From: Spirochaetota bacterium
GTDB taxonomy: Bacteria; Spirochaetota; UBA4802; UBA5550
Direction of reading: 5' to 3'
NCBI GenBank assembly: GCA_022704585.1
Contig: JAKJGD010000150.1
Location: 1 to 5,825, forward strand
Length of the DNA stretch: 5,825 nucleotides
Positions 5,590-5,825 of the stretch are shown piece after piece (within the stretch, counting starts at the first letter, position 1; each line of letters begins with the position of its first letter). A program made the translations under genes and the position numbers. The notes under the pieces were generated by a model. That model saw only the letters and a list, made by a program, of their open reading frames with translations, was not told where the DNA came from and ran no database searches.

Positions 5590-5686
5590 GTCATCGCGGG
5601 CGCAGCGCGCCTCGACTCCGCTCGGCAACCGTCTGTTCCCTGAGCGCAGCCGAAGGGTGCTTCGTCGCTTGGCTCCTCGCAACGAC
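5590..5686. repeat. Palindromic GC-rich dispersed repeat (MITE-like or REP-like)
   Basis: The element begins GTCATCGCGGG (5590-5600) and ends CCTCGCAACGAC (5675-5686), whose complement GTCGTTGCGAGG matches the start at 8 of the first 11 positions, so it has imperfect terminal inverted repeats. Inside, CGACTCCGCTCGG (5613-5625) and CCTGAGCGCAGCCG (5639-5652) are also related as an imperfect inverted repeat. The right part, read on the minus strand (GTTGCGAGGAGCCAAGCGACGAAGCA), resembles the TTGCGAGGAGCGAAGCGACGAAG-type intergenic repeats common in several bacterial phyla. It lies between convergent genes, a usual site for such elements. It has no coding capacity and could act as a hairpin at the 3' ends of both transcripts. 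Only one copy is in this window, so its repeated nature rests on recognition. Confidence 0.6.
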
Positions 5687-5704
5687 GTGTTGGGACAAAC
5701 GCCT

Positions 5705-5825
5705 TCACTCCGGAAAAGCCTGCCACCGGTCCGCGATTTTTCCGCCCCGGACCAGTACAATGTCCCCGAACTCGCGCATGATTCCCTCGCTCTGCGTGGG
5801 CCTCAGAAATATGTAATCGTCCACG
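5705..5825 (-). CDS. C-terminal end of a PLP-dependent alanine racemase-like / D-serine dehydratase-like protein (start outside window)
   Basis: On the minus strand an open frame enters from base 5825 and gives 39 complete codons before the TGA at 5705-5707. The residues are DDYIFLRPTQSEGIMREFG, then DIVLVRGGKIADRWQAFPE. The pattern of an R/N-P loop, FGDIVLVRGGKI strands and a final DRW resembles the small C-terminal beta domain of alanine-racemase-fold D-serine dehydratase / D-threonine aldolase-like enzymes. In the characterised members this domain carries a PNHxCP zinc-binding loop; the equivalent here reads RPTQSE, so the metal ligands would be absent. With so little sequence the assignment is tentative. 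That the frame is a real gene is better supported by its clean family-like ending and its convergent position opposite the HEAT-repeat gene. Confidence 0.5.
   Translation of the reverse strand, partial: VDDYIFLRPTQSEGIMREFGDIVLVRGGKIADRWQAFPE

Noticed and set aside
5568..5816. 82-codon plus-strand frame and two minus-strand frames over the palindromic repeat
   Set aside because: Their translations (for example CEEPSDEAPFGCAQGTDGC) are the usual by-products of this type of dispersed repeat and do not represent proteins.

Overview
The window carries six protein-coding genes, two of them cut by the window edges, with no RNA gene, CRISPR array or complete mobile element. The host looks like a Gram-negative bacterium with a GC-rich genome. 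Two gene products have Sec-type signal peptides and periplasmic folds. The CsgG-like protein and the HEAT-repeat protein are of types I associate with Spirochaetota and deltaproteobacterial lineages, but the sequence alone does not settle the phylum, so this placement is an inference.

Layout, left to right. Positions 1-459 (+) hold the C-terminal half of an atypical short-chain dehydrogenase / NAD-dependent epimerase. A very strong intrinsic terminator follows it (482-517). The rest of the 373-bp gap has no gene but contains one consensus-like promoter (639-667) and a stray TATAAT box. Positions 833-1744 and 1768-2271 (+) form a two-gene operon with a 23-bp gap: an exported CsgG-like protein and a TlpA/ResA-like thioredoxin-fold protein. 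This pair is clearly more AT-rich than its surroundings. Convergent to it, 2301-3689 (-) encodes a 12-helix MATE-family exporter, whose start is best placed 13 codons downstream of the longest reading frame. Positions 3860-4114 (-) encode an 84-residue membrane protein of unknown function with an excellent ribosome-binding site.

A 423-bp gap (4115-4537) then holds a plus-strand terminator-like hairpin (4353-4388) with no evident gene feeding it. It also holds a good extended -10 promoter (4394-4422) and a structured leader for the next gene. Positions 4538-5551 (+) encode a HEAT-repeat scaffold protein. After it lies a 97-bp GC-rich repeat with imperfect terminal inverted repeats and internal inverted structure (5590-5686). 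The window ends in the C-terminus of a minus-strand protein (5705-5825) that resembles the C-terminal domain of PLP-dependent alanine racemase-like / D-serine dehydratase-like enzymes.

How the genes relate. Only the 833-2271 pair looks like a functional unit. Both products should be exported, the first has a Cys-X4-Cys pair in its predicted periplasmic domain, and the second has a CxxC thiol-redox site. The other genes are separately transcribed and look like ordinary accessory or housekeeping functions. I see no strong case for an entirely new defence or mobile system here. The most distinctive items are the AT-rich CsgG-like/TlpA-like cassette, the orphan terminator with the unexplained sequence before it, and the palindromic repeat.
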